This document shows positions 1 to 12,700 of a DNA stretch of 64,000 bases, piece by piece. A program made the position numbers and the translations under genes. Location of the stretch: assembly GCA_032158295.1 (NCBI GenBank), contig CM063244.1:28451848-28515847 (forward strand), given 5' to 3'. Under the pieces are notes generated by a model. That model had not been told where the DNA came from and ran no database searches. It saw only the letters and a list, made by a program, of their open reading frames with translations. Position 1 is the first letter of the stretch; each line of letters opens with the position of its first letter. The DNA comes from Pycnopodia helianthoides (Eukaryota > Echinodermata > Asteroidea > Forcipulatida > Asteriidae).

Positions 1-710
1 CATGAGTAAGACAACCCTGGGTTGCAATTTCAGCTAGAATCTGAATCATTTCCATGATACATGTATTTTGCCTGCAGAATTCTACAAGTTAACGTTCACA
101 ATTCAAAGTGAGCATGGCATCATATCTTTTGGGTGTTCTATATCTCAATAAACCTGTCTGAGTTGACACCTAAAATGTTGCATGCGTTTATTATTTTAAA
201 AAAGGTACTTCTTGTTTTTAGCCAAATCCAAGTCGTCGGACATAGACCTTGGTTGAAATCATATAGATTGACCCAAAAGCCCAACCTTCATTGGGAGAGA
301 AATTCTGGCCTTGCCAACAAATCCAGGGCCCAATTTCATGGCTCTGCTTACCGTAAGCAAAGAATCGGCGTTGCGGAAGCAGGGAATCCGCGCTTACTCA
401 AGCGCGGGAATTTCGGCTTGTGTGCGTGCATACTCCACGTTACTAGGCATTCTACGCTTACACAGCTGGCGCTTAAATTTGGCGCTTGCCGTGCAAGCGG
501 AGAATGGTGATCGTTAGCGCAGAATTCGGCGGTTAGCAGAGCCCTGAAATTGGGCCCTGTATGAAGATCGTAGTATTAATGAACCTTAGTCCAGAGGAAC
601 CAAGCAAAACGCTGTTCTCTGGAGCTCATGGGTTTGGAGCAGTTAGGATAGACGATGAATCTTGAAATCTTTCATTTAAGGATTGGTATTTTTTTGTGCT
701 TGCCCTGCAG
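1..710. other. Intron (5' of first visible GRIPAP1 exon)
   Basis: No convincing coding sequence. Holds the palindromic GGGCCC-ended MITE (324-559) and unassigned AT-rich DNA. Confidence 0.7.
324..559. repeat. GGGCCC-ended palindromic MITE, long form, copy 1
   Basis: Begins CAGGGCCCAATTTCATGGCT and ends with the inverse complement (imperfect, AGAGCCCTGAAATTGGGCCC then TG). The interior shares sequence with the copy at 29289-29537 (a tactccacgttactaggcat segment). Arms could fold into a long hairpin. No coding capacity. Confidence 0.85.
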
Positions 711-762
711 GTACTCAAGAGAAATCAGAAGCAGAAATAACAGCATTGAAGCACACTATCAG
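711..762 (+). CDS. GRIPAP1: GRIPAP1 exon (visible 1)
   Basis: Acceptor tgccctgcag, donor gtagag. Reads TQEKSEAEITALKHTI, entering with 2 nt of a split codon and leaving with AG, which exon 2 completes to Ser. Helical and charged, but with no block I recognise, so it rests on phase and splice sites alone. Confidence 0.55.
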
Positions 763-3700
763 GTAGAGTTATTTTCAAAGAAATCAATAATTTAAGTTTT
801 CTCTGCCCTTTTTCAACAAAAAAGTCATTCAATTTAACACCTGGCTCATTCAATATCATTTAAAAACGATTGATCCATCGCATCAGCATTCAACAGCAAA
901 AACAAGTATTTCAATTTCATCAGTTTAAGACAAATAAGATTATCCAAATTCATTAGGTCGCAAAAAAAGATCATTTAGCTTCGTAACAGCCAGCAGCAAG
1001 AGGCTGGTCAACCATTGAAACTCATCAATTGTAAATAGGTAGTAGTAATTCTACTAAGCCTGGTGAAAATGTAGTCTTGAATGTCTATAAATGAAATAGA
1101 GAAGAACAAAATCATGTGTGCACTAACTGCTAAAAAGAAATCCTCTGCTATTTTTTCGCTTAGCAGAAATTTGTTAAGCGGTATTTTCAGTTTAAGCAGC
1201 TCTATGAAATTTGGCAGGAAACCAGTCACTGACTGTGGTACATGTTGACAATGTATCTTGGCTGGTAACCTTATCTTAGTAAATAAAGTTGTTTTGCCCT
1301 TAGCTATTTTCCATGGTTTAAGCAGCTCTTTGAACTTAGACCCAGGAGCTAGTATTAAGAAAACAAAATAAAACTGTCCTTTCCACCTTTAACCAGTTCA
1401 TGCTGGCTACTGATATATTTTTACGATACTACCCACAGTATTATTATCGATGAACTATTGAGGTGGAACATTATTGTCGAAATGAAACCATCACTAAACG
1501 AAGTAAAGACAACAAAAAACATGGTGGTCTTTGGCGCGAGATTTAAAGTTTTCTGAGGGGGGTGGAAAGCTATTGGAATGGCTTTTTGTTCCACATCTCG
1601 GCATAACTAGAGTGTACGGGTGAGAACAAACAGACAACCTGATGGGACGAACCAGGTTGGTTAGACTGGTGGAACATTCACCTGTGGGAATACCTGTAGA
1701 ACAGACAGAGGCTGGCTACAGACCTACCATGAGACAGCGGTTATAAATGATGAGACCAACTCTTCACCGACCAGATCAAAAATTGATACTTCTGTTCTCT
1801 ATCTAATAAAGATAAAGGCTACCAGTTTGTCTGGATTTGTTCAGTTTAGCACAGTGACACCCCTGAATTTAAGCACAATAACAAAAATGTCACACCAATT
1901 GTTCACTGTGTACGTTACTCTGGTTTTGTATAGCACCATGAGTGGGGCAGCGACGGTGTTAGAGGAAAGAACTCCGCCCGCAGGGTCATCAGGTGATGAT
2001 GTCACGAATACGGAATCACCAGATTCTCCCTCCCAGGCATCTGAGAAAGATGCTCCACTGGAATCAGGTGAGCCAACTTGATTTCAATCTTCTTCTTTTT
2101 TCATTCACTCTGAATATTAAGTTTACTTGTTGTTTGATTTTGATCAATAAAGCATGTATTTTTCAGAAGTCGTTGTGGCAAAATGCTGATTATTATTGTT
2201 ATACCATGCTTGCTTCATCACCAGATCACTGATTTGAAGTACCTGCTAATCCATTTGCAACCCTAAAATTTGATTTGGCAAAGAGGTTTTTTCTTTGTTT
2301 TTTTTAAGTTGCACAGATTTTAACTTGTGAAATGTAAACTATGTTTTTCAATTCATGTATTGTATTATTTTGGTCATTCCACGTCAAATCAACACGCCTC
2401 ACGTCAAACCTCACAATTTTTTTTCCTTAAAACTACTTTTGCCCATGACCTGCAATTCCAAACACGAAAAAGAAGACTCAAATTTTGGTGTTAGAGTCTT
2501 CTCATATGAACAAACAATTTTGCAAACTTTAAAAAAAATCTTAGTAAGGTTTGTGATGACACCATTTACATGAAGTTATGTGGACTGATGTGGCTGAGCA
2601 GTGTAGTGTGCCGGACATCGGTCCAGGTCATGGCACTTGCGTCCTTGAGCAAGACACTAATCCATTATAGCATCCTTCAGATGGGATGTAAAGTTGTAGG
2701 TCCGATGTGTTGTGTAAATGCATGTAAAAGAACCCAGTGGACGTATGGTTAAGAGTAGGGGTTCGCCTAACTGTTTCTGGCATGGTTGGCTGCAGATTGC
2801 ATCACCTTGCAAAACCTTACAAGGTGTTTCATATACGCTCTCATCATTACAAAACTTAGCATATCTGTTGTTCAAGTAATAGGTGCTTCAAGTCAGGGCT
2901 CGAATTTGGGGAAAAAATCCACAAGACTTCAGGGCTTGTAGCTCAAAACTTTCACCGGACCAGAAAATTTGTTACGAGATCGGAATCAAAATGAGAAGAA
3001 AAACTATCTACATGTACATGTACAGCTGTTTTTTGAACAAGCACTAAGAAAAGATTTATCTCATTTTTCTTATGGGTAATACTTCAATACTCAACGGAAT
3101 TTAAAGAAATTTGTATTTATCGGTTTAAATTAAAAACGCAGTGAGGTGTTATTGTTCAAAAACACAAGACCGCCGGACTTGTATGGTCATAAGTTTACTG
3201 GCCCGACGCTAAAATCACTGGCCTCGGGCCTGCGGTCCAGTGTTAATTTTTGAGCCCTGTCAAGACGCTGATAGATAATACTAGTTACCTCACAAGTGCG
3301 AGTGGACTACAGGAAAAATATAACGCTTCTGCATCCCTTTGCATATGTATCTCCACCAAAATAAATTGTGCACATTTTGAACAGCTCGCCCACTGCTGTG
3401 TAGTATTGTAGTTGTGAGGCACATGACATGCTTGCTGTGTTTTTTATGCATGCTTTTGTACGTGAACCTGTATCCACATTGGTGTTATTATGTTTCAGAG
3501 TTAAACAGTCTGCTCACAGATGAGCTTGATGCTTTTCTTGAAGATGTAAAGTTATCCGACGTAACTAGTGACTTTGACGACGGTTTAGAACCCAAAGGTT
3601 TGTACGTCTACACAATGTATGTTTCTTAAAACTCAGAAGTGCCCTGTCCTCCCTCTATCAGTGTGCCTTTGTACACATAGCAAAGATATTGACAAAATAG

Positions 3701-6700
3701 GGAGACCGCCAACATAGGGCTAGATAGCTCAGTTGGTAGAGCGCCGGTACGTATCCGGAGGTCGTTGGTTCAAATCCCGCTCTAGTGAGTTTTTCTTTGT
3801 TCAACCCCAAACTATTTGAAATTTACCCAGTCAGTTTCCCTTGTGGTTCATTACTTGACATTTGAAATTTAAAAAGTTGCATCCCCTCAAGGTGATCCCG
3901 TGGCTGCTGCTTCCCAGGTTGTATTGTAAACTTGGGTTTGATCCCTGGCTACACGGCAGTTAACGGTTGCATGGCTTCTGACTGGCACCCCGAACAAAGA
4001 TATTGACAAAATAGGGAGACCACCAACATAGGGCTAGATAGCTCAGTTGGTAGAGCACCTGTACTTATCCAGAGGTCGTTGGTTCAAATCCCGCTCTAGT
4101 CAATTTTTCTTTGTTCAACCCCAAACCAAAATAATAATAGTGACAATTTTTATGAAACATGCTTCTGGGCACTTAGAAATAAAAAACCCATTAAAATCCA
4201 TACAGTTATAAAACCTTAGAGAAAATACAATTAAAAGGTAATTATAGGCAGAACCGGTACACATCCGATTTATTCCACAAAATTCCACATAATTATACAG
4301 TTGCGGAGTTTTAAAAACTGGCTTCAAGGTGAAATTCAGTTTTGTGATCCACTCATTGTCCAATAGAGTTCTTATGAAAATAGGGAAAATTGCAAGTCTC
4401 TAACCTCACGTTAAAACGGTGTAATATGCCATTGTAACTGATACCCTTCCAGTGCGAAATTTGTTGATATCCGAAAACATCACATGACATCACAGGTAAA
4501 AAGTATGAGTTGATACATTTTTGTGCGTGGAATGTTTTAGTTAATTCCATAATTTCCAGAATTTGACCTTTTGAATTACAGCAATTTCTTCAGTGGAATC
4601 TACAGACCCATTCAATGATGCCATGTATTCAAATTTTGCTCAAACAAAAAGACATTTTACACCATTTTAGAGACTTGTAATTTATTCCACAATCATAAGG
4701 ACTCTATCTCATTGGAAAATGAGTGGATCACAAAACTGAATTTCACTCTGGAGCCCCTCTTTGAAGAACACGTCTACTATTGACCAAACACTGCAGCAGA
4801 TTGTGGTACGGTGTAGACATACCAGGCCAGTCCCACATATTACCCTGCAGTCCTCTGTGGGACACTCATTAGGAGTCCAGTTTGGGGGACGTTGGTTTTC
4901 TTATAGTAGAACTTTGTGGTACTATGGGTGAGTAGAGGGAGTAGGCCAAGGAGGAAAGATGGGAAAATGACATCATTGCTAATAGCACCTTCTTACCTGG
5001 CTCACCGTATGGCACAAGACAGGCAGGAGTGGAGGCAGTTAATCCATTGAGCCAACTTCCTTCCGGACACGGTTCAAGATTAGATTTTGATTTACTAAGA
5101 TCGCATTGCGCATGGGTGGCTAGTATAAAGCACTTGCCTCTCACCACTGTGGCCCTGGTTTGATTCCTGGCTAGGGCCATGTTGTGAGTAGAGTTGGGGG
5201 CTGGTTCTTTTCTGTGCCATGGGGATTTTCCTACAGGCCCTCTGGTTTTTCGTCCCTCTGGAAAAAACAAACGCTTTCAATCTCTGGTTGTGCTCCGTCA
5301 TTATGGTTGATGTGGCTGGCTGCCAAAGGGCACCTTTACATGCCTGCGGGGCTCGACCACATTGTAGTTGAGTCCTTCGCATTTCAGCTTCTCAGCTGCG
5401 AATAGGAATGATAAGCCCCCCAAAAAATTGTTTTAATTTTAAAATAACCAAGATCTTAAGTTTCATTTCAAATTATTAAGGCTTTTGCGGTAGCATTAGT
5501 AGCCTGTGTTAACTGTCTTGTATACATGCAGTACACTGTCGCCATCAAATACAACTACCGCAATAAGTTTTTCGACCAAGAGCTGTAAAATTGTGCCTCC
5601 AATTTTGAAGAGCACATTTATAAATTGGATTAAATTTCCAAGTTTGGTACTAGTTTTAAATGCCCACCCCCCCCCCATCTTCATCCAGGCTCCACCTATC
5701 AAACTGTCACTCCCTCATCTAGTTCTTACTTGCCTTAGTATCCATGTGTCCTTGAATCAACACTGCCGTGACTGCAGTCGCACCCAAAAAAGTAAAGAAG
5801 TCCGCTATTTTGTTAAACAGTGAAATGTATTGCATGTTGATTTGTATTGTTTCCTTTACAGATCCAGTAGCAGTACTACAAGGCCATGCCAAACAGCTGA
5901 AGCACAGACTCAGTGGCGCTTTAGTCCGCAACATGGAAAGTCTAGTCAAACTCATGTCCAAAGGTAATAATGCACTCCTTCCCCTCTCCCCTTAGCCCTG
6001 GTTGGAGGGTAGCCTTACGACACACTGCACTTTGGAGCGGTGTTGATGTAGTCGAAACCCTGTACTGTAATGGCTCAGTCACCATACACATTTTGTGCAT
6101 GCTTTCACAGACTAACTGCACGTCAAGGTGTTTTTAGTATTATGGAAGATGGGATAGACATTTATTTATTTCTTTTAATGCAAGTTCGCCCCATACAAGG
6201 CTTAAAGCCACTCTTGGTGAGAGGCTACAAGATGAAAATATTAAAAATGAAAATAACTCAGGGGAGCTGAAGGTAGGAATTGATATTCCTTTTAAAACAG
6301 CCTAGATTGTAGGATGGAGGGAAATGTGCACCAGGCAAGGAGTTCCAAGGAGATGCAGTATGTGGAATAAAGCTGTTGGAATGGCTCTTTGTTCTACATC
6401 TCAGCAAAGCAAGAGTGTATTGGTGACCAAGAATGTGTCCAACCCTCAACTACGGAGATTACATGACGTTAAATCGGCAGTAGTAGTAATACATGTAGTT
6501 CCCCCAGTAACAGAGGGTACATGATGCTCACACTTGAATGTATGTTTTTGCATTTTATTTTGCAATTCCATTTTTTTTTTTCACAGATGAAGTCGATGAA
6601 AAAGGCGCTGAAAGTTTTGATTCTACTACTCAGGTAGGATGTTATTTAGTAAAATATTGAAGTAAAATAGTTTGTGCTATAACTGTTTAAGTGTGGATAT

Positions 6701-9700
6701 ATTTTGTAAACTAATTTTGGTTTTGGGCAAATCCTTTTTCAGGGTGAATTGCAGGGTTTGGTGACACCGGAGATGACAACCAAAGGTTTCAGTGGTAGGT
6801 CTCCCCTTCCCCCCCTTCCTCTTTCTTTATCTTTCCTACCGGAGCCTTTCCAAATTATTTTGACTACACATGCTGATGACCGAAATGACCAGCCTGCATT
6901 CAAATTTACTAATAGTATTTTAAAAGAAACAAATTCACTGCAAGTCTAAAAGAGGAGAAACAATCGTTTTGTTCATGTGAAATTTGTCAAATTTATAGCC
7001 CACTAAAATATGACCTCAGATCCTGCCAGTTTTGGATTGAAAGTTACTACATGCACTGTCTGCACATTGTTACAGGAAGGTTGTATGTTGTTGAAACACC
7101 TTGCCTGCTCACATTTTAGTTCACAGGCCTGTAATCTTATGGGTGACATGGCCTCTGTTGTCCTGGTCTTAGCCTTGGTGCCCCATCAAAAGTTTAGACT
7201 TTAAGATTTTCCAATGGAAGTGCCTCGTGCAAATTGAAAATGGCCTTGCCATCTCAAAGATGAAATTCCAGGCCTGATTTCATAAAATTAACATTAAAAA
7301 AGTTCTTTAGTAATAAACAACAAGGAAAACTGACTGGGTAAATTCTAATTCAATTATGGGGTTGAACAAAGAAAATTGACTAGGGCGGGATTTGAACCAA
7401 CCACCTGTGCCAGTCAGAAGCCATTCAATTTGAAACTGCTGTATAACCAGGGATCACACCCAGGTTTACGATACAACCTGGGGATCACCTTAAGGGGATG
7501 CAACTTTTGTTTCAAATATCAAGTAATAAACCACAAAGGAAAGAACTGGGATAAATTTGTTATTCAGTTTGTGGATTGAACAAGGAAAAATTGACAAGAA
7601 CGGGATTTGAACCTGCTAGTGTGAACAGGGAAGCTTGGTGTTACATATTGCAAGGGATCTTTACGAGAAAAACAAAGATTTTACAACTCACTGTAAGTTA
7701 GTGACCAAGACACCATTACCTCGCATCATTATTGAATTCTTAAATTGACATTTGTTCCATCTTCAGATCTTCAACTGGTCATAGATACCGAGAAGGAAGA
7801 GAAACGATTACTCAAGGAGCAGCTACATCAAGCCAAGGTACAGTTATCATTGACCTCCTCATCTTCCTTCTCATTGTAAACTTGACCCCAAAATCGGGCA
7901 TCATTTTAGGGGTGAACCTCCTGGTCCAGGGTAGGGGTATCAAGAGGAATTGAACTTTAAATAAAAAATACACGTTCCCAAGCAAATTTAGGATTTGTTT
8001 AATTTAAAGACACTGGACACCTTTGGTAATTGTCAAAGACCAGTCTTCTCATTTGGTGTATCTCAACATATGCACAAATTCACAAACCTGTGAAAATTTG
8101 AACTCAATTGGTCTTCGAAGTTGCGAGATAATGATGGAAGAAAAAACACCCTTGTCACATGCACGAAGTTGTGTGCTTTCAGATGCTTGATTTCGAGACT
8201 TCACGCGTGAGGTCTCAAAATCAATTCAAATATTTTACTGAGAAATTACTTCTTTCTCAAAAACTACGTTACTTCAGAGGGAGCCGTTTCTCACAATGTT
8301 TTATACTATCAACAGCTCTCCATTGCTCGTTACCGAGTAAGTTTTTATGCTAACAATTATTTTGAGTAATTACCAATAGTGTCCAGTGCCTTTAAGTATT
8401 TGTAAATATGCAATTGTAATTTCAGTATCATTTTATTTTATTTATTTTAAGGCACCTCATTTATAGATTGGCCTGGCTGAGCGGTCTAGGACACCAGACT
8501 CAAATTCTGGTGTTGTTAGAGTGTGTGTTCAGGTCCCGGTCATGGCACCTGTGTCCTCGAGCAAGACTCTTGACCATAATTACTTAAGCTGTAGGTCCTG
8601 TGTGTTGTGTAATGCACATCCCAGTACACTTCATTTAACCCTCCTACTGTCGGTGACTCTTGGCAACATTTTCCAGTGAGTTGACCAACCATTTGAAACC
8701 ATTCGACTGCCAAGGTTGTGTACGATGGCACAACTGTGCACAGAACTAACTGTGTACTGTGTACATGCATTCCCTCATGGTATCATATTGCAGGCTGGCT
8801 TATCTATTATTCAAAACCACAGTGAATGGTATTGAATGGTCAGACAGCAAGAGGGTTAAAGAGGTTTTGCTGGTGTTCCAAATTTGTTCAAACAATATAC
8901 ACTGTTGAAACAAGAGGCATGTCAGTCTTAAATGTCATATCATGCATGTGTTCCGTAACGGGTGGTTCTTCCCTCCGAACAAATAAACGAGGAAGTGTTA
9001 ATCAGTTGATTTCATTTTATTTTTTCTAGGTTTCTCACAAAGCTGAAGTTGCTAACTTCAGTCAAGAAATTGCCAAGGTGGGTGTACTTACCTTGTAAAC
9101 TGACATCAGAAATCGTGTACAGTCACTAATAAAGAGGGGCACCAAGGTGAAATTCAGTTTTGTGATCCCTTCATTTGCCAATAGATAGAGTTCTTATCAA
9201 GATGAAAACAAAATTACAAACCTCTAACCTTACGTGTAAAACACCAATGTGTTTGATACCCTTCAAGTGCCATTTTTGTCAAAATCCAAAAATATAGGGT
9301 CTGTATGTTTTTGCAGAGAAATTTTTCAATCAAAAGGGCATTGGCTTTGACCTTTCAACTGTCACCAAAAAATTCCCCTTTGTTAAGAGCAGACCCATTT
9401 TAACAAAATGTTTGATGACGTCATGTTTCAAATTTCAGATAAAATGGATTTTTCACCACTTTCATGAGGACTCTATGTATTGGAAAATGAGTGCATCACA
9501 AAACTAAATTTGACCTTGGAGCCCCTCTTTAAAACAAGTACAATTCAGGGCGGCCACGTTGGCGTCTTGGTATATTTCCTCGTCTTCTACCTCTTGGACC
9601 CTGGCAGAGCTCCACTCCTGTCATCATTCTTACATATAGATGTATTCTTTTCCGCTTTTTATTTAATGGTCCACTCACAGGCCTGAATGTTGGATTTCGT

Positions 9701-12700
9701 TGTGGGATAGCAATATTTCTCACAGCTGTTGACTAATCAGAAGTGAAGATTAAAGCTTGGTGGAGGATAGAATTAATAAAATGGTAGTTTGTGGAGTTGG
9801 AGTTTATTAATTGGAAACATCAAAAATGTTACGGCATGATCATACTGTGTGAGGATTCTCTCTAAGTGCGCCTTGAGCACCTTAATTTTTGGTGGATTTG
9901 GCTCAATATAAATACTCTGTATTATTATTATTATTATTATTATTATTGTTTTTTCATTAACTTCCTTTGTATGCCACTAAATGTATTGTCACATCTTGAC
10001 ATTTGTAGCTCACTGAGAAGACGAAGAAGAAACAAGAGAGGTAAATAATTGATTGATTAATTATTTATTTGTCTATATTTTTTGTTTAAGATTCTGTTTT
10101 AAATTTGATTACTTAAACCATCTTTAACAAGGGTTATCAACAGATGATTTATTTTGTAAGAATACCTCCAGGATAAAATGTAGACATCGACTAGACTTCT
10201 ACAAAAAGGAGCACAACAAAATTATTTTTAAAATGGTCTTAGCGGACAATTCTATGCAAGATGACTTGGAAGACAAAATTGCTCTGGAAGGGTATCGAAT
10301 ACAATGGCATTTTACACCATCTTAACGTGATTTACAATTTTACAATGGCACTGGGATTTACAATTTTCTTTCGAGAAAACTTGCATGGAAATCTCCTTTG
10401 TTGACCGTGACTCTTGCCATCCCCTAGGCTATAAACCATGGCTTAGCCATTTTGTTAAATCCCCAAATGTTCTCATTTTATTTTGTAGTTTGGTGCAGCT
10501 CCAGAATGAGAAAGAACACCTGTACAATGATAGCAAGTAAGTTTGCAAGCCGCTCGTGTTAGTCACTTGTGGTTTGTGTTAGTCACTTGTAGTCCTGTTG
10601 GCGTAACTTCGCAAGTAACTTGCAACCGCTATTAGCTTATTGCTGCAAGCTGCTATTGTTGGCCACTTTCGGTTCGGGTCAGCCACTTGTGGTTCCTGTT
10701 AGCCACTTGGGGTTCTGTTCGCGTGAATTGCAATTGCTATTAGCTTATTGCTGCAAGCCGCTCGTATTGGCCACTTGTAGTTCATGTTAGCCACTTGTGG
10801 TTCTGTTGGTGTAACTATGCAGGCCCTTAGCCACTATAATCTATGAATAATTTCCAACTGACTTAGCTTTCCCATTTTGTGAGAACACTTGACAGAGTTC
10901 CCTCAAAGTCACAAGTAAAAAATGCAGAAAACTGTCATGGGATAAATTATCTTATTATCGTTTTACCCTTTCACCGATGTCTGATAAGCACTGTATACTC
11001 AGTACTTTTCCAAAGTCCTATGGGAAAAACTTCACAGGCATACTACTCGGGTGGGATTGGAACCGATACTTAATATTTATTAAAACTAACATAAGTTTGA
11101 AATCTCTCATTTCAAGTGGATATCCACTTTTTTTATTATATATTGTGTCCGCTTTTTTTGTTACACTCCAGTCACACCCCTGAGTTTGTCTGTGTCTTAT
11201 GTTGGAATGTAATTTCTGTTTCAGACTACAGATGGAAAATCTCCAAGTAAAGAAGAACAAAGAATCGGAGGTGAGTACTACGATGACAAGATGGATTTAT
11301 GTCTCTGAGTAAGGGAACTAAAGGGTGATGACGATGGTCTTAAATGACCATTTAAGACCATTTAAGACCAGGAAGGATCTTTGCAGCGGTCCATTATCCA
11401 AAGATAATTTTTTTTATTTTTTACATGCCAAAAATCATTATTAAGTATAGATCATTGAAGCAGAAATGTATCTTCCTGTAGCCATTCCACAACTGGTTTT
11501 GAAAAGTATACCATGCCTGATATGGGGCAGAGGATAACCCAGAATGTTCCTGAAGACGAGCAGAGTATACTGTTCGAAACGTTGAGACCAAACCGGCTTC
11601 TTTCAGAGCCAACAATCCTCCCAAAAGAGATTTTACACATGGTTGTACCCGCAAGTTTACTACTATTTATAGTTATAATTACTTCTTACTTTCAACACCA
11701 TGCAAAGCTTCAAACACCACTTACTGTATTGTCCTCTTGTACACAGTACCCCCTTCCCTGAAGTTCTCTAAAGAATTCGTGAGATTCCAAGCACACAATG
11801 AAGACACAATTGAAGGGGGGGTGGGTAACGACCATGCCCCATATCAAACACCAACTGTTGAAAAGGGTCTAATTCTCTCTTAACAAATCTTACCTCCGTG
11901 TATAAACACCATCTTATAATTTGTCCTTGTCTCTAGGACTTGAAGAAAGAGAAGTTGAAGGTACTAGAGGAACTGACAAGAGTCAAACAGGTATGTTGTA
12001 ATATTAGGATGGATGTTTTGCTGTTCTTTAATTACCAGCTTGGAAAGATGAAAGAGAGAAGAAACAGCAGTTTGAGTGGATGAGTCAGGGTTGTGTGACT
12101 TGTGACTCAGACTCGACTCACTATGGTCGATGACTTGTGACTCAGACTCGACTCGCTATGGTCGATGACTTGTGACCCAGACTCGACTCACTATGGTCGA
12201 TGACATGTGACTTGGACTAGAGTCCGATATGAGTCCCATTTTATTATGAGTCACCATTTTGTCATGATGGTTAATGTCTCGGACTCGACTCACGATGGCA
12301 AATGACTTTTACTTTAATCTGAGTATGTTCTGTCGTATGATCTGTCTGTAGGGTATGGCTGAACAGAATGACAAGAGTCAGTTGAGAATACAAGAATTAC
12401 AAGCATCAGTCACATCTCTTAATGCTCAGGTAAGATGATAATCCATCGCTTTACAACATTGTATTGGGCATACCTAGACTGGTCAATAGTATGGGTTAAT
12501 AGAACAGGTTAATAAAACTGGTTAATAGAATGAATAGAACAGACTAATAAAACTGGGTAATTGAATGGGTTAATAGAACAGGTTTATAAAACTGGTCAAT
12601 AGAATGGGTTATTAGAATGGGTTATTAAAACCGGTTAATAAAACTGGTTAATAGAATGGGTAAATCAAATTTGTTAATAAAACACTGGTTAATAAAATGG

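Larger units (their letters stand above)
3598..5861. other. GRIPAP1 intron 3, repeat-filled
   Basis: Contains two tandemly placed tRNA-derived SINE copies, a MITE with a cagttttgtgatcc core, and a second tRNA-headed element at about 5000-5400. No coding exon fits between exons 3 and 4, whose phases already match. Confidence 0.7.

Noticed and set aside
78..107. Possible extra GRIPAP1 exon (acceptor cctgcag, donor gtgagc, reading FYKLTFTIQ)
   Set aside because: Phase would fit the next exon, but the peptide is not coiled-coil-like and matches nothing I remember from the family; 30 nt is too short to support alone.
3717..4100. Two functional tRNA genes
   Set aside because: Imperfect acceptor and T stems, identical non-tRNA flanks on both copies and further dispersed copies point to SINE heads.
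4869..5405. Overlapping ORFs of 73-133 codons on both strands
   Set aside because: They fall in a tRNA-headed repeat; translation of SINE body.
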